Source: Faecalibacterium sp. An122
Lineage (GTDB): Bacteria; Bacillota; Clostridia; Oscillospirales; Ruminococcaceae
NCBI RefSeq assembly: GCF_002160895.1
Contig: NZ_NFLL01000026.1
Location: forward strand, 1 to 36,448
Direction of reading: 5' to 3'
DNA: 36,448 bases
Every line of letters starts with the position of its first letter. Positions within the stretch are counted from its first letter, which is position 1. Position numbers and translations under genes: made by a program. The notes beneath the pieces were generated by a model. That model made no database searches, was not told the DNA's origin, and worked only from the letters and a program-made list of their open reading frames with translations. Shown here piece after piece: positions 1-8,819 of the stretch.

Positions 1-137
1 TTGATGTCGTTGAACACGATGGTGGCGCCGCAGTTGGCCATAGCGGTAGCGATGGCGAAGCCGATGCCGTAGGATGCGCCGGTGATCAGCGCCACTTTGC
101 CGGTCAGGTCAAAGGATTTTGCAGTACAGACAGACAT
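1..137 (-). CDS. SDR-family oxidoreductase, N-terminal part (gluconate 5-dehydrogenase-like)
   Basis: The reverse strand from an ATG at 137 reads as the N-terminus of a short-chain dehydrogenase. It has the FDLTGKVALITGAS start and the glycine-rich TGxxxGIG nucleotide-binding motif, here TGASYGIG, with IVFNDIN at the end of beta-2. Only about 45 residues lie in the window; the catalytic Ser-Tyr-Lys part is beyond the left edge. It follows the epimerase gene by 41 bp on the same strand, so it is probably the last visible gene of the uronate operon. The opening resembles gluconate 5-dehydrogenases that interconvert keto-sugar acids with NAD(P)H, but the substrate cannot be fixed from this fragment. 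Confidence 0.85.
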   Translation of the reverse strand, partial: MSVCTAKSFDLTGKVALITGASYGIGFAIATAMANCGATIVFNDI

Positions 138-178
138 GGTTATTTACCTCCCAAATGATTGGATTTTGTCAAAACAGG

Positions 179-997
179 TCACGGTTCCGCCAGCCGCCGC
201 ATAAAGTCCAGATCCGCGGCGTCCCGGGAAAGCTGGACTTCCTCCCGCAGGAGGGGCAGGTCAGGGCGGCAGCGAACCAGCCAGGAATGAATGGCGGTGT
301 AATCCATCACGCCCTGACCCAGTCCCCGGGGACAATAGGTGTCCCCCTCCAGGACAAAGTCCTTGATATGCATGGCCCGGATGCGGGGTCCGAACGCTTC
401 CAGCCATGCGGTCCAGATCTCTCCCTGGCGGGGCTGATCCCGGCGTTTGAGCACGTTGGCCGGGTCCAGAATCAGGGCCAGATGCTGCGGGTCGGCCACC
501 CGTTCCAGAAGGGCCTGGGTCCGCTGGATGCTGTCCAGCGGGTACCAGAACACCGGTTCTATGGCGAACACGCCGCCGCACCGGGCCGCTGCCTCGGTGA
601 TCCGCAGGACGCTGTCCTCCAGAAGGGGGAACCGCCGGGCCTTTTCTTCGGCGTCCAGATGCTCATAGCTGCTCTCGCTGCCGACGCAGCGGGCGCCCAT
701 GGCATTCTGGAGGTTCAGGCAGTGGATGACATTTTCCACAGCGGCGCGGCGGGTAGCGGAATCGGGGCTGCTCAGATCCATATAACAGCCCAGGACGCTG
801 ATCTCCACGCCGGCATCCTGAAAGGCTTTTCCGATGGCGGAAGCGTCATCCAGGGTGAGCTGGCGGTAGCTCTCCACCCCCAGCAGCCCCTTGACCGGGG
901 CCAGCTGGCAGGCATTGTACCCTCTGCCCGCCAGCAGGGCCGCCAGATCTCCGGGGGTGTGGCGGCCATAATCGTGGGCGCGGCAACCAAGTTTCAT
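179..997 (-). CDS. Sugar phosphate isomerase/epimerase (TIM barrel)
   Basis: A 272-residue protein of the xylose isomerase-like TIM-barrel family (AP endonuclease 2 fold). Segments match the usual metal-ligand strands: FAIEPVFW (Glu), LALILDPANV (Asp), IRAMHIKDF (His) and LREEVQLS (Glu). The length suits this family. Such enzymes isomerise or epimerise keto-sugars or sugar phosphates in the cytoplasm. It lies 15 bp after the GH105 gene and 41 bp before the SDR gene, so its substrate is probably a product of the unsaturated uronyl hydrolase. There is no signal peptide. The exact reaction (tagatose 3-epimerase-like or hydroxypyruvate isomerase-like) is not determined by the sequence. Confidence 0.85.
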   Translation of the reverse strand: MKLGCRAHDYGRHTPGDLAALLAGRGYNACQLAPVKGLLGVESYRQLTLDDASAIGKAFQDAGVEISVLGCYMDLSSPDSATRRAAVENVIHCLNLQNAMGARCVGSESSYEHLDAEEKARRFPLLEDSVLRITEAAARCGGVFAIEPVFWYPLDSIQRTQALLERVADPQHLALILDPANVLKRRDQPRQGEIWTAWLEAFGPRIRAMHIKDFVLEGDTYCPRGLGQGVMDYTAIHSWLVRCRPDLPLLREEVQLSRDAADLDFMRRLAEP

Positions 998-1012
998 GGC
1001 GGACCTCCCGGG

Positions 1013-2131
1013 TTACAGGTGCTGCAGCGCCTCGGCCAGGGCCAGAATGGTCAGGGACTGACCATAGGCCATGGGGGCAATGAGAATGTTTTTATAGTGG
1101 TCCGCGTTCATTCCCATGCCGGTGCCGCCGGAGACGTTCAGCACGGTGCCGTCGGTGTCGATGTTCCGCAGCAGAGCCTGGATGGCGCGCTGGGCGCAGT
1201 CCAGATAGGAGTCGTCCAGAATCCCCATCCGGATGCCCTTGAGGATGCCGCAGGTGATGGCTGCGCTGCCGGATACCTCCTCATAACTGGTGGGGTCGTC
1301 CAGAACGGTGTGCCACAGTCCGCTGGGGGCCTGCAGGCGCTTCAGGGCGGCCACCTGAGCCTTGTAAGTGTCCAGAATGAAGGTCTTGACCCCGGCGTTC
1401 AGAGTGCCCTTGAACATATCGATGTAGTCCAGGATGCCCAGGGTAAACCAGCTGTTGCCGCGGCACCAGAACACCCCGCCGAAATTGTCCATCCGGTTAA
1501 AGCTCCAGCCGTGGTAGAACAGCCCGGTATGGGTGTCATAGAGGTACTTGATGTGGATCAGAACCTGATGCATGGCCTCGTCAATCCATTCCTGCCGGTT
1601 GTACTTCAGGCCCATCCGGTTGAGGAACAGCACCGTCATGAACAGGGTATCAATCCACAGCTCGTTCTCGTTGAGCCGCACCCCCAGCCGGTCGCCGTTG
1701 GCGCTGGTCACATGCTGAAAGCCGTTTTCCTGGGTCCGGGGCAGGCAGTGCATCAGCCAGTGGGCCCAATCTTTGCACAGGGCCTCATATTCATCGTTAT
1801 GGCACAGCTCGTTCAGCTCCACCAGGGTCAGCAGCGGGGTGGTGGTGTTGATATTGCGGCTGGGCAGGCCCAGGGCCAGGTTCTGGCGGAACCAGTCGTC
1901 CAGAAACTCCCGGTACTCCTGGCAGTGGTCGCACTGCATCACCTTCAGCAGGCCATACAGGCCTACCCCCTGGGGCCAGTCCCATTCCTGGATGCCGAAG
2001 TCCCGCTTGAAAAAGCCGATGGCTTCGCCGCCCTCTTTCAGGCTGTCCTCATTCTCAGGGCCGCCCAGGTGCATCAGTTTCTGAATCACCAGATCCAGCT
2101 TTTCCCGTAATTCCTTTTCATTGATTTTCAT
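1013..2131 (-). CDS. Glycoside hydrolase family 105/88, unsaturated uronyl hydrolase
   Basis: A 372-residue (alpha/alpha)6-barrel hydrolase. Family hallmarks are EWDWPQGVGLYG at about residues 49-60, LWIDTLFM at 158-165 with the likely catalytic Asp161, HGW at 208 and WCRGNSWF at 222-229. GH105/GH88 enzymes hydrate the 4,5-double bond of unsaturated galacturonyl or glucuronyl residues left by polysaccharide lyases, releasing a keto-uronate. No signal peptide is seen, so it acts in the cytoplasm on imported oligosaccharides. Its ATG overlaps the araC stop by 4 bp, suggesting translational coupling. The GH105 (rhamnogalacturonyl) assignment is favoured over GH88, but specificity is inferred. 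Confidence 0.9.
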   Translation of the reverse strand: MKINEKELREKLDLVIQKLMHLGGPENEDSLKEGGEAIGFFKRDFGIQEWDWPQGVGLYGLLKVMQCDHCQEYREFLDDWFRQNLALGLPSRNINTTTPLLTLVELNELCHNDEYEALCKDWAHWLMHCLPRTQENGFQHVTSANGDRLGVRLNENELWIDTLFMTVLFLNRMGLKYNRQEWIDEAMHQVLIHIKYLYDTHTGLFYHGWSFNRMDNFGGVFWCRGNSWFTLGILDYIDMFKGTLNAGVKTFILDTYKAQVAALKRLQAPSGLWHTVLDDPTSYEEVSGSAAITCGILKGIRMGILDDSYLDCAQRAIQALLRNIDTDGTVLNVSGGTGMGMNADHYKNILIAPMAYGQSLTILALAEALQHL

Positions 2132-3081
2132 AGCTCTGTGTCAGGAGTTGACTCCTTTTCCTCCCTTGTAAGATTGTCGGCCGGCTGCATAAAGTCGGTG
2201 GAAACATCAAAAGCGGTCACGGTGTGCAGGGTTCCACGGTATCGCAGCGGGGAAACGGTCATATAGCGCTTGAACTCCCGCTCAAAGTGGGTCAGGCTGT
2301 TGTAGCCCACCCGCTCCGCAATGGTTGAGACGCTCCATTTGGTTTTTTCCAGGTATTCCCGGGCCTTCTGTATCCGCAGAATGGTCTGGTATTCGCTGAC
2401 CGAATATCCAATCACCCTGCGGAACAGGCGGCACATATAAAACTTGCTGAGGTAAAACTGCGCCGCCAGCTGGTCCAGAGAATGCTGCTCGGCGTAGTGC
2501 TGGGTGAGATAGTCCGCCAGCTGGTACACGCATTTGTACTTTTCATCCTGGTACAGGGGCAGGATGGATTCCCCGGCGGTCAGCTCCCGCACCAGGCTCA
2601 GGAGCAGCAGCACGGTGTTGGCCTCGATGGCCTGGACGTAGCCGAAGGCGCGGCGGGTTTCTTCTTCCTGAAAGCGTCCGCACATCTGCAGGAAGAATTC
2701 CTGCTGCCGCGGGTTCAGGTGGTAGATGCCCGGATTTTTGCGGAAAAAGGCGGCAAAGTTCAGATCCGGGAACTTGGCGTCCATCTGGGCCATCTTCTGG
2801 CTGGTGATGTACAAAATCATCCGCTCATACCCCGGCTCACAGTGGTCGGGACAGCGGGTCATATGAATCATGTCGCTGTCAATGAGGACCAGGTCCCCTT
2901 TGCCGGCCAGAAAAGAGCGGTTGTTGAAAAAGAACTGCCGGTAGCCGTCCATGATGTAAAAAATCTCGTATTCATCGTGAAAGTGGCGGACGCTCATGTT
3001 GTGTTCGCGGCGGCGGTTCACATGCTCCAGAGAGATGCCGTTCACCGAGGCGCCATACGCAACAAAGCCGGTTTCTTCCAT
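2128..3081 (-). CDS. AraC-family transcriptional regulator with cupin sensor domain
   Basis: A 317-residue regulator. The N-terminal cupin (about residues 25-110, with RHFHDEYEIFYIMDG) should bind the inducer. The C-terminal double helix-turn-helix spans about 200-290 (LAAQFYLSKFYMCRLFRR, then SVSTIAERVGYNSLTHFEREFKRY with the usual P-RYR end). The start has a good ribosome-binding site (AGGAAGGAG) about 5 bases upstream. It sits between the TRAP transporter genes and GH105 and is coupled to GH105, so it is the likely local activator for this sugar-acid operon. The inducer is unknown. About 27 residues follow the DNA-binding domain without a recognised function. Confidence 0.93.
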   Translation of the reverse strand: MEETGFVAYGASVNGISLEHVNRRREHNMSVRHFHDEYEIFYIMDGYRQFFFNNRSFLAGKGDLVLIDSDMIHMTRCPDHCEPGYERMILYITSQKMAQMDAKFPDLNFAAFFRKNPGIYHLNPRQQEFFLQMCGRFQEEETRRAFGYVQAIEANTVLLLLSLVRELTAGESILPLYQDEKYKCVYQLADYLTQHYAEQHSLDQLAAQFYLSKFYMCRLFRRVIGYSVSEYQTILRIQKAREYLEKTKWSVSTIAERVGYNSLTHFEREFKRYMTVSPLRYRGTLHTVTAFDVSTDFMQPADNLTREEKESTPDTEL

Positions 3082-3161
3082 GGGGTCTCCTTCCTGAGCC
3101 GGGCAGGGGCTCCTGGCTGCACCGGGGCAGCCCTTTCTGTCAAACAGCTGTTTCTGCAGCT

Positions 3162-3189
3162 ATTATAGCATACCGAACAGGCCCGGCAA
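3162..3189 (-). promoter_or_regulatory. Candidate extended -10 promoter for araC-GH105-epimerase-SDR
   Basis: On the minus strand TTGCCG is followed by 16 bases and TATAAT, preceded by TG at the extended -10 position (TGCTATAAT). The TATAAT overlaps the dctM stop codon. The araC start is about 80 bases downstream, after a small dyad (AGCTG/CAGCT) and a GGCTGC/GCAGCC hairpin. This is a match by eye to the sigma-A consensus. It would let the regulator be made apart from the transporter. Confidence 0.45.
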
Positions 3190-4470
3190 GCCAAGGCTCA
3201 AAGCGGGGATGAAGGTCACCAGCAGCAGGCCGATCACAATGGCTCCAAAGTAGGGGATAAGGCGGGGGACCACCTTTTCCACCTTGAGGTTGGCCACGCT
3301 GCAGCCCACAAACAGGACGCTGCCCACCGGCGGGGTGATGGTGCCGATGGCCAGGTTCATGACCATCATGACGCCGAACTGGACGGGGTCCATGCCGATG
3401 CTGTTGATGACCGGCAGGAAGATGGGGGTGAAGATCAGCAGGGCGGGGGCCATATCCATGAAGGTGCCCACAATCAGAAGGATCAGGTTGATGATGAGGA
3501 GCAGAATGTACTTGTTGTCGGTGACCGACAGCAGGGCATTGCTGATGGCCTGGGGCAGGCCGGTGAAGGACAGAACGAAGGAAAGCACCGAGGATGCGCC
3601 GATGACCAGCATGACGATGGTGGTCATGGTGGCGGTATTGACCAGGATGTCCTTGATTTCGGACAGCTTGATGCTGCGGTAGATCAGGACCGACAGCAGG
3701 AAGGCATAGACCACGGCGATGCCGCTGGCCTCAGTGGGAGAGAACACGCCGCCCAGAATGCCGCCGATGATGATGAGAATCATAAAGAGGCTGGGCACGG
3801 CGTCCCAGATGGTCTTGAGGACCTGGGAAGCGGTGAGTTTCTGTGCGTTGCGAACCACATAGCCGTTCTTTTTGGCGAAGCAGAAGGCCACCACCATGCA
3901 CAGGCCGGCCCACAGCAGGCCGGGAATCCAGCCGGCAATGAACAGAGTGGCCACCGAGACGCCGCCGCAGGCGGCCGAGTAGATGATAAAGGCGTTGGTG
4001 GGCGGGATCAGCTGGCCCACAGGAGCCGTGGCGATGTTGGTGGCGGCGGAGAATTCCTCCTCATAGCCGGCGTCCTTTTCGGGTCCGTTCAGGACGCTGC
4101 CCATGGCGGAAGCGGCGGCAATGCCCGAGCCGGACAGGGAGCCGAACATGGCGTTGCCTGCAATGTTGGTCAGGGCCAGGGAGCCGGGCACCTTGCCCAG
4201 CACCAGCATGGCCAGGTTCACCAGGCGCTGCGCCAGGCCGCCGCTGCCCATCAGGTTGCCGGCCAGGATGAAGAAGGGAACCGCCAGCAGGCTGAAGCTG
4301 TCGATGCCGGTGGTGAGCTTCTGGGCGGCAATGAACATGGCGAACTTGGGGGAAAGGAACATGGTGATGGTGACGGCGGCGGAAGTGATGATGCTGAAAG
4401 ACACCGGCGTCCCCATGATGAGCAGGAAGGCGAACAGGATGATCAATACGATCGCGGCTGAAATCTCCAT
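3163..4470 (-). CDS. dctM: TRAP transporter large permease, DctM family
   Basis: A 435-residue, very hydrophobic protein with about 11-12 membrane segments across its whole length, the normal size for DctM. Typical stretches include FSLLAVPFFILAGNLMGSGG, LTNIAGNAMFGSLSGSG near residues 100-115 and MNLAIGTITPPVGSVLFVG near 375-393. DctM is the sodium-driven channel subunit of TRAP transporters, which take up organic acids delivered by the periplasmic/extracellular protein DctP. It starts one base after the dctQ stop. The neighbouring GH105 gene points to a sugar-acid substrate rather than a C4-dicarboxylate; that is inference. Confidence 0.95.
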   Translation of the reverse strand: MEISAAIVLIILFAFLLIMGTPVSFSIITSAAVTITMFLSPKFAMFIAAQKLTTGIDSFSLLAVPFFILAGNLMGSGGLAQRLVNLAMLVLGKVPGSLALTNIAGNAMFGSLSGSGIAAASAMGSVLNGPEKDAGYEEEFSAATNIATAPVGQLIPPTNAFIIYSAACGGVSVATLFIAGWIPGLLWAGLCMVVAFCFAKKNGYVVRNAQKLTASQVLKTIWDAVPSLFMILIIIGGILGGVFSPTEASGIAVVYAFLLSVLIYRSIKLSEIKDILVNTATMTTIVMLVIGASSVLSFVLSFTGLPQAISNALLSVTDNKYILLLIINLILLIVGTFMDMAPALLIFTPIFLPVINSIGMDPVQFGVMMVMNLAIGTITPPVGSVLFVGCSVANLKVEKVVPRLIPYFGAIVIGLLLVTFIPALSLGLPGLFGML

Positions 4471-4962
4471 TTATTTGACCTCCTCACAGCTGTTTTTCAG
4501 TTCGGCGGCATGGTCCATCAGGCGGGGAATGCTGTAGAGCACCATCAGCACACCGGAAACCGGCACGCCGCTGTAATACACCTGCATGGGGATCTGAAGG
4601 GCGGCCGACACCTGGCCTGCCGCATTGGAAGTAACCATGATGCCGCCGGCAATCATGATGACCACGCTGATGAGAAGAATCAGAATATCGTTGAAGATTT
4701 TGTCCATGGCCAGGCCCTTGGGGGTAAAGGTGCCGGTAACAAAGCCGATGGAGATGTGCTTGTCCCGGCCATAGGCATAGGGGACGCCCAGCATGGTGGT
4801 CCAGATCAGGACGTATTTGACAAATTCCTCGGTCCAGTCGCTGGGATTCTGCAGGACAAAACGGGTGAAGATCTGATACACGCACCCGAACACCATCAGG
4901 ACCACCATGATGGACAGGATCACTTCCAGGATTTTATCCAGAAGCGCGGTTAAACGTTTCAT
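4471..4962 (-). CDS. dctQ: TRAP transporter small permease, DctQ family
   Basis: A 163-residue protein with four hydrophobic segments, as usual for DctQ. The first lies at about residues 12-32 and is followed by the family region RFVLQNPSDWTEEFVKYVLI with the Trp-Glu-Glu pattern, then ILILLISVVIMIAGGIM near 95-110 and a last helix near 132-145. It pairs with DctM in the membrane. The gene lies between dctP (17 bp gap) and dctM (adjacent), giving the standard P-Q-M order. Confidence 0.93.
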   Translation of the reverse strand: MKRLTALLDKILEVILSIMVVLMVFGCVYQIFTRFVLQNPSDWTEEFVKYVLIWTTMLGVPYAYGRDKHISIGFVTGTFTPKGLAMDKIFNDILILLISVVIMIAGGIMVTSNAAGQVSAALQIPMQVYYSGVPVSGVLMVLYSIPRLMDHAAELKNSCEEVK

Positions 4963-4979
4963 TGCGCTTTCCTCCTCGC

Positions 4980-5996
4980 TCAGTCGGCGTAATTCTGAAT
5001 GTCCTCGTACAGGGCGCGGTATTCATCGCCGCGGGCGCAGTATTCCTGATGGATGGGCTGCACCGCCTCAATGAAAGCGGTCTTGTCGATATCGTAGTAG
5101 ATATGGACTCCATGCTCCTGGGCCTCTGCAATGGCGTCGGCCATCATGTCGCTGTACAGGCTCTTGAAGTTTTCATTGGTCTTTTCCAGGCTTTCCACCA
5201 GGGCGGTCTGCTGTTCCTGGGTCAGACTGTTCCAGGTGTCGGTGCTGATGATGTAGATATCGGGGGAGTACTGGTGCTCGGTGTAGGTGTAGGATTTGAC
5301 CAGGTCCTCGTGGCCGTTGACGGTGAGGGCCAGCTCGGTGTTCTCCGCGCCGTCCACCATGCCCTGCTGCAGGGCGGTATAAGTCTCGCTGGAGGACATG
5401 GGAACCGCCGAGCCGCCCATGGCCTCGATCATCTCCATGGAGGTGGAACTGACCATGGACCGGATCTTTTTGCCGGCCAGCACCGACGGGTCGGTGACGG
5501 CCACATCTTCTTTCAGATAGAAGTTGCGGGAACCGTTGGCGTAGTAGCCGATGGCGATGAAGCCCTGGTCCGCTGTGGAGGTGAACAGATCCTTGACGGC
5601 CTGGCTCTCCTCCATGGCGGTGTAGTAGTGATCCTGGTCCACAAACAGATAAGGGATGGCAAAGATGGCATAGCGGTCATCAAACTGCTCCAGGGTGTTG
5701 GAGCTGACCTTGGCCATGTCCAGGATGCCGGCCTGGACCATCTCGATTTCCTCGTTTTCGGTGCCCAGCACACCCGAGGGGTAGATCTTTACCTCCATGT
5801 CGGTATCGGTCTGCGCCACAAAGTCCGCAAACAGGGCGATGGAATCCGCAATTTCGGAGCCTTCCTGCTGGTTGTGGGCCAGACGGATCTCGGCCGCGGA
5901 GGAGTTGTTGGAGCTGTACACCTGGACAAAGGTGCCGGCTGCCACCAACAGGGCAGCCGCACAGACAGCCGCGCCGATTTTCTTTTGAATGGTCAT
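4980..5996 (-). CDS. dctP: TRAP transporter substrate-binding protein, DctP family
   Basis: A 338-residue binding protein. The first ~35 residues form a signal or anchor segment (MTIQKKIGAAVCAAALLVAA) without a clear lipobox cysteine, so it may stay anchored by the uncleaved segment. The mature part has IRLAHNQQEGSEIADS, YPSGVLGTENEEIEMVQAG and KIRSMVSS, which match the DctP fold; the arginine in KIRSM is the family's usual carboxylate-binding residue. MVDGAENTELA matches the G-x-E-N region. The start has AGAAAGGAAA upstream. It is the first gene of the operon. Confidence 0.94.
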   Translation of the reverse strand: MTIQKKIGAAVCAAALLVAAGTFVQVYSSNNSSAAEIRLAHNQQEGSEIADSIALFADFVAQTDTDMEVKIYPSGVLGTENEEIEMVQAGILDMAKVSSNTLEQFDDRYAIFAIPYLFVDQDHYYTAMEESQAVKDLFTSTADQGFIAIGYYANGSRNFYLKEDVAVTDPSVLAGKKIRSMVSSTSMEMIEAMGGSAVPMSSSETYTALQQGMVDGAENTELALTVNGHEDLVKSYTYTEHQYSPDIYIISTDTWNSLTQEQQTALVESLEKTNENFKSLYSDMMADAIAEAQEHGVHIYYDIDKTAFIEAVQPIHQEYCARGDEYRALYEDIQNYAD

Positions 5997-6414
5997 GGAT
6001 TTTCCTTTCTTCCCATTTTTTGAAAGCTGTGCGCTGGACTATTGCGCGTCAGTTTTCATCAGAACCTTCGATATCATGCATGATTTACGTGCTTATTGTA
6101 CCATTTAGCCACGGATGCGTCATCCGAGTATCTTGCAAAAATAAAAAAGAATTCAAACTATCTTGCGCTTCATTGTGGAAAACGAAGAGCTTTGCTCACA
6201 TATAGCTCAAAATAAGTGATGCGTTTTTGTGCATTTTGACAATTCACGCTCCAGGTCAATGCGTAATCAACCTATTTTATAGATCCATCTGTAAAAGGAA
6301 AACGCGGAACCTTTTCTCTGAAAATTCTGTATAAGTCCTTTCTATCGTATTTTATCTGTGCTATCATAAAAACAAAAAAGAATGCTCGATTCTGGTTAGA
6401 AAGGATGTATCTGC
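5997..6414. promoter_or_regulatory. AT-rich divergent intergenic region between dctP and cas3
   Basis: No gene is seen here. The region must hold the promoters of the leftward TRAP operon and of rightward cas3. On the minus strand TACAAT at 6095-6100 is a reasonable -10 for dctP with a weak -35. On the plus strand TATCAT at 6362-6367 is a possible cas3 -10, also with a weak -35, followed by the ribosome-binding site AGAAAGGATG just before the cas3 ATG. A TTGACA at 6236-6241 has no good partner box. An operator for the AraC regulator was not identified. Confidence 0.4.
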
Positions 6415-8586
6415 ATGGAACCAGCCCGGACCCAGACCCATTTTCTCGCCCATCAGACTGAGGACAAAACTCGTGCCCAGACCATCCTGGAACATCTGCA
6501 GGGCACAGCTGCCCTGGCCCAGGACTTCGGAGCCGCCTTCGGGGCAGAGGAACAGGCCCGGCTGGCCGGTCTGCTCCACGACATCGGCAAATACAGCGAA
6601 GCCTTCCAAAAGCGGCTCCAGGGCCAGGCAGTCACCGTTGACCATTCCACCGCCGGAGCAAAGGAAGCTTTTGCCCAGCGGCAGCTGGAGGCTGCTTTTG
6701 CGGTGGCCGGACACCACGCTGGTCTGCCAGACGGTGGTGCCGCCACAGACAGCCCGGAAGGCAGCACCTTATGTGCACGGATGAAGCGAACCACCCCCTC
6801 CTGCGATGCCTGGCACACCGAGCTGCCCGCTCTGCCTTCGGCCCGGCGGCCGCCCCAGATCCCGCCGGATAATCTGAGCGAAGCCTTTTACATTCGGATG
6901 CTGTACTCTTGCCTGGTGGACGCAGATTTTCTGGACACCGAAACCTTTATGCAGGGCCGCGCCGCCCCCCGGGGCGGATACGATTCCATTCCGGTTCTGT
7001 TCCAGCGCCTGCAGCAGTACATTGCCCCCTGGCAGAATCCCACCACCCCCCTCAATCAAAAGCGCTGTGAAATCCTGGAGCAATGTCTCCACGCCGGGCA
7101 AACTGGAACCAGTGGGCTCTACACCCTGACGGTTCCTACAGGGGGCGGCAAAACAATTTCTTCTCTGGCTTTCGCCCTGGCCCATGCTCAGGCCGCCCAC
7201 AAGGACCGGGTGATTTATGTGATCCCTTATACCTCCATCATCGACCAGACCGCCGAAATTTTCCGGAAAGTGCTGGGAGAAGAAAACGTCATCGAGCATC
7301 ACTCCGGCGCAGACTACCAGGTGAATGGAGACCAGACCGATCCTTCCTTTTACCGGAAAGCTCTGGCCGCCGAAAACTGGGACGCTCCGGTCATCGTCAC
7401 CACGTCGGTGCAATTCTTTGAATCTCTCTACGGGAACCGTTCCTCCCGCTGCCGCAAACTTCACAACATCGCCAATAGCGTGGTCATCTTTGACGAAACC
7501 CAGGCTCTGCCGGACTCCTGCCTGCTGCCCTGCGTGGAGGCCATCGGGCAGCTGGTTCAGTATTACCGGGTGACAGCGGTGCTTTGCACCGCCACCCAGC
7601 CAGCCCTCCAGCCTCTGTTTGCAGAGCTGGCGCCCCATCTTTCCATCCGGGAAATCTGTCCTGACACCCAGGCGCTCTACAGCTTTTTCTGCCGGACCAC
7701 CCTCTGTCAGGCCGGCGCCCTTTCCCTGGAAGACCTGGCCGTCCGGATGAACGCCCAACCCCAGACCCTGTGTGTGGTCAACCGCCGGGCCACCGTTCCG
7801 GAACTGGGCGCCCTGGTGGCACCGGAAGGCCGCTACTGCCTGACCACCCTGCTCTGCCCAGTTGATCGCAAACGCCTGCTGCACCAGATTCGTTCCCGCC
7901 TGCAGGAGGGGCTTCCCTGCCGGGTGATCTCTACATCCCTGATTGAAGCCGGTGTGGATGTAGACTTTCCCGCCGCCTGTCGGGAGGAAGCCGGCCTGGA
8001 CTCCATCTTGCAGACCGCAGGTCGCTGCAACCGGGAGGGCAAACGGGATGTGGCGGACAGTCTGGTCTCGGTATTCCGTCTGGAAGGGGTACGGCCCCTT
8101 TCTTCCATACAGGCCGGCGCAGACGCCGCACACAATGTCCTGAAGCAGTGTTCCGACCCCGCTAGCCCCCAGGCCATTGAGGCTTACTTCACCTTTTACC
8201 GAACCTTGAAAGGCAAAGCCTCTCTGGACGTTCACGGCGTGTTGGATGCGTTCTGCAAGGGAATCCAGGGCTGTATGCTTCCCTTTGCCTGGGTGGCGGA
8301 ACATTTTCACCTGATCGACTCTCCTACCGTCACCCTCTACATTCCTGTGGATCAGGGGCAAAGCCTGATCAACCAACTGCGGGCCGGGTATGCCAGCCGC
8401 TCTCTCTACCGGAAGCTGGGACAGTATGCCGTCAACATCTACCCGGACCACCTGAAAAACCTGCTGGATGCAGGCGCCGCAACGCCGCTGGACGGTGGCA
8501 GCTATGTCCTAACGGATCTTTCTCTCTACAGCCGCGATACCGGCCTTGCCCTACAGGCAGAGACCGGAAAAGCTCTTTTTGGATGA
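6415..8586 (+). CDS. cas3: CRISPR-associated helicase/nuclease Cas3 (type I-C)
   Basis: A 723-residue fusion of an N-terminal HD nuclease and a superfamily 2 helicase. HD motifs: LLHDIGK with His55-Asp56, VDHSTAGA with Asp76-His77, and AGHHAGL with His100-His101. Helicase motifs: TGGGKT with Lys246 (Walker A), VIPYTSIIDQT, FDETQALP with Asp360-Glu361 (Walker B), and QTAGRCNREGK (motif VI). Cas3 is recruited by target-bound Cascade, then nicks and unwinds the displaced DNA strand. Its size and position upstream of cas5-cas8-cas7 fit type I-C. It is not tightly coupled to cas5c: a hairpin terminator and a new promoter lie between them. Confidence 0.96.
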   Translation: MEPARTQTHFLAHQTEDKTRAQTILEHLQGTAALAQDFGAAFGAEEQARLAGLLHDIGKYSEAFQKRLQGQAVTVDHSTAGAKEAFAQRQLEAAFAVAGHHAGLPDGGAATDSPEGSTLCARMKRTTPSCDAWHTELPALPSARRPPQIPPDNLSEAFYIRMLYSCLVDADFLDTETFMQGRAAPRGGYDSIPVLFQRLQQYIAPWQNPTTPLNQKRCEILEQCLHAGQTGTSGLYTLTVPTGGGKTISSLAFALAHAQAAHKDRVIYVIPYTSIIDQTAEIFRKVLGEENVIEHHSGADYQVNGDQTDPSFYRKALAAENWDAPVIVTTSVQFFESLYGNRSSRCRKLHNIANSVVIFDETQALPDSCLLPCVEAIGQLVQYYRVTAVLCTATQPALQPLFAELAPHLSIREICPDTQALYSFFCRTTLCQAGALSLEDLAVRMNAQPQTLCVVNRRATVPELGALVAPEGRYCLTTLLCPVDRKRLLHQIRSRLQEGLPCRVISTSLIEAGVDVDFPAACREEAGLDSILQTAGRCNREGKRDVADSLVSVFRLEGVRPLSSIQAGADAAHNVLKQCSDPASPQAIEAYFTFYRTLKGKASLDVHGVLDAFCKGIQGCMLPFAWVAEHFHLIDSPTVTLYIPVDQGQSLINQLRAGYASRSLYRKLGQYAVNIYPDHLKNLLDAGAATPLDGGSYVLTDLSLYSRDTGLALQAETGKALFG

Positions 8587-8598
8587 TGGCATAAGAAA

Positions 8599-8632
8599 AG
8601 GGCGGCAAGATCCTTCCTTGCCGCCGCTTTCC
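8599..8632 (+). terminator. Probable intrinsic terminator of cas3
   Basis: GGCGGCAAG (8601-8609) pairs perfectly with CTTGCCGCC (8617-8625) around a 7-base loop. A short, weak T-rich tail (GCTTTCCT) follows 15 bases after the cas3 stop. The remaining bases up to the next promoter show no gene. Confidence 0.65.
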
Positions 8633-8779
8633 TACAAAGTACATCTAATTTTTTCTATCCACAGCAGTTGCTGACGCCTTTATTATATCGAATCATGGGG
8701 CTGAAGGCAAATTCACCCCTCAAATTTCACAATTTACATGCGGTTGATTTGGACGATGCAACAAATCTGTCGGTTTGTC

Positions 8780-8808
8780 TTGACAGTTTGGGGGATCGGG
8801 TATAGAAT
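8780..8808 (+). promoter_or_regulatory. Promoter of the cas5-8-7-4-1-2 operon
   Basis: TTGACA at 8780-8785 and TAGAAT at 8803-8808 are separated by exactly 17 bases, a near-consensus sigma-A promoter. Transcription would start near 8815, about 45 bases before the cas5c GTG. Together with the preceding terminator it implies separate expression of Cascade/adaptation genes and cas3. Confidence 0.75.
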
Positions 8809-8819
8809 CATATCGTAAT

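Noticed and set aside
119-2110. Long plus-strand frame opposite the epimerase and GH105 genes
   Set aside because: It is the antisense of two well-supported genes, with no family motif and no ribosome-binding site. The high-GC sequence makes such frames common (also at 6769-8451 minus, 18088-19638, 23134-25182, 28559-31006 and 34776-36203).
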